Below, in pieces: positions 63,908 to 64,000 of a DNA stretch of 64,000 nt. Within the stretch, counting starts at the first letter, position 1. The number at the start of each line of letters is the position of its first letter. Position numbers and translations under genes: made by a program. This DNA comes from Blattamonas nauphoetae (taxonomy: Eukaryota; Preaxostyla; Oxymonadida), in the NCBI GenBank assembly GCA_033064195.1, contig JARBJD010000010.1, forward strand, positions 62,001 to 126,000, written 5' to 3'. The notes under the pieces are model-generated. The model worked only from the letters and a program-made list of their open reading frames with translations, was not told the origin of the DNA and searched no databases.

Positions 63908-64000
63908 GGAGTGTGTGGTGGCGATGGGGAGCGAAATGGAGTGTTTGGTGGCGATGAGGAGCGAAATGGAGTGTTTGGTGGCGATGAGGAGCGAAGCGGA
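63908..64000. repeat. Tandem array, 30-base unit, running to the window edge
   Basis: Units of GGAGTGTTTGGTGGCGATGA plus GGAGCGAAAT at 63908, 63938 and 63968, nearly identical. The period is a multiple of three, and one frame reads GVFGGDEERN repeatedly, so a repeat protein continuing to the right is possible. Confidence 0.65.

Overview
The window is nuclear DNA from a unicellular eukaryote with a compact genome. It carries clear orthologues of eukaryotic complexes: ESCRT-III, proteasome, COPI, LSm, cohesin, DNA polymerase delta, RAD6, HAT1, FIG4 and PPIP5K. Most genes have very short GT-AG introns, commonly 31 to 60 bases. Intergenic gaps are tens to hundreds of bases, and TAA, TAG and TGA all act as stops, so the code looks standard. 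The lineage cannot be fixed from this sequence. A protist such as a metamonad is possible, but that is a guess.

Layout. (1) Positions 1 to about 9,560 hold part of a Polinton/Maverick-type virus-like element, all genes on the minus strand: integrase, protein-primed DNA polymerase B, and two small proteins built from one repeated module. Each gene start has a T-rich tract running into TAAATG. (2) About 9,700 to 13,800 is repeat-rich: a decayed Tc1/mariner transposase, then an intact-ended DNA transposon (element A, 11,588-13,536) with 18-base terminal inverted repeats and a perfect 8-base target duplication. (3) 14,200 to 19,550 has an ESCRT-III gene, decayed or unrecognised coding pieces and a long inverted repeat with roughly 400-base arms. 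(4) 19,700 to 61,150 is a dense run of host genes: an RRM protein, SELENOF-like, FIG4, SDE2, PPIP5K, phospholipase B-like, LSM12, LSM5, MRG15, epsilon-COP, Hook-like, proteasome beta5, RAD6, TFIIF-beta, POLD1, HAT1 and RAD21. (5) 61,500 to the end has one unrecognised intron-containing gene and several tandem arrays.

The most striking observation is element B (57,081-59,507). It belongs to the same transposon family as element A, is flanked by a perfect 8-base duplication, and sits inside the coding sequence of the cohesin kleisin RAD21. The RAD21 frame reads straight across the empty site when the element and one duplication copy are ignored. Both elements lack a visible transposase and carry broken pieces of host-like genes (armadillo-like in A, leucine-rich-repeat plus coiled coil in B), so they look like gene-capturing non-autonomous transposons of a family I do not recognise.

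Other notable points: four head-to-head gene pairs with start codons only 25 to 61 bases apart; several long genes whose introns are confined to the 5' end; a PPIP5K with an N-terminal pseudokinase-like region and a second, incomplete phosphatase-like domain; a SELENOF-like protein without its redox motif; and a phospholipase B-like protein that appears to lack its nucleophile and has gained a membrane anchor.
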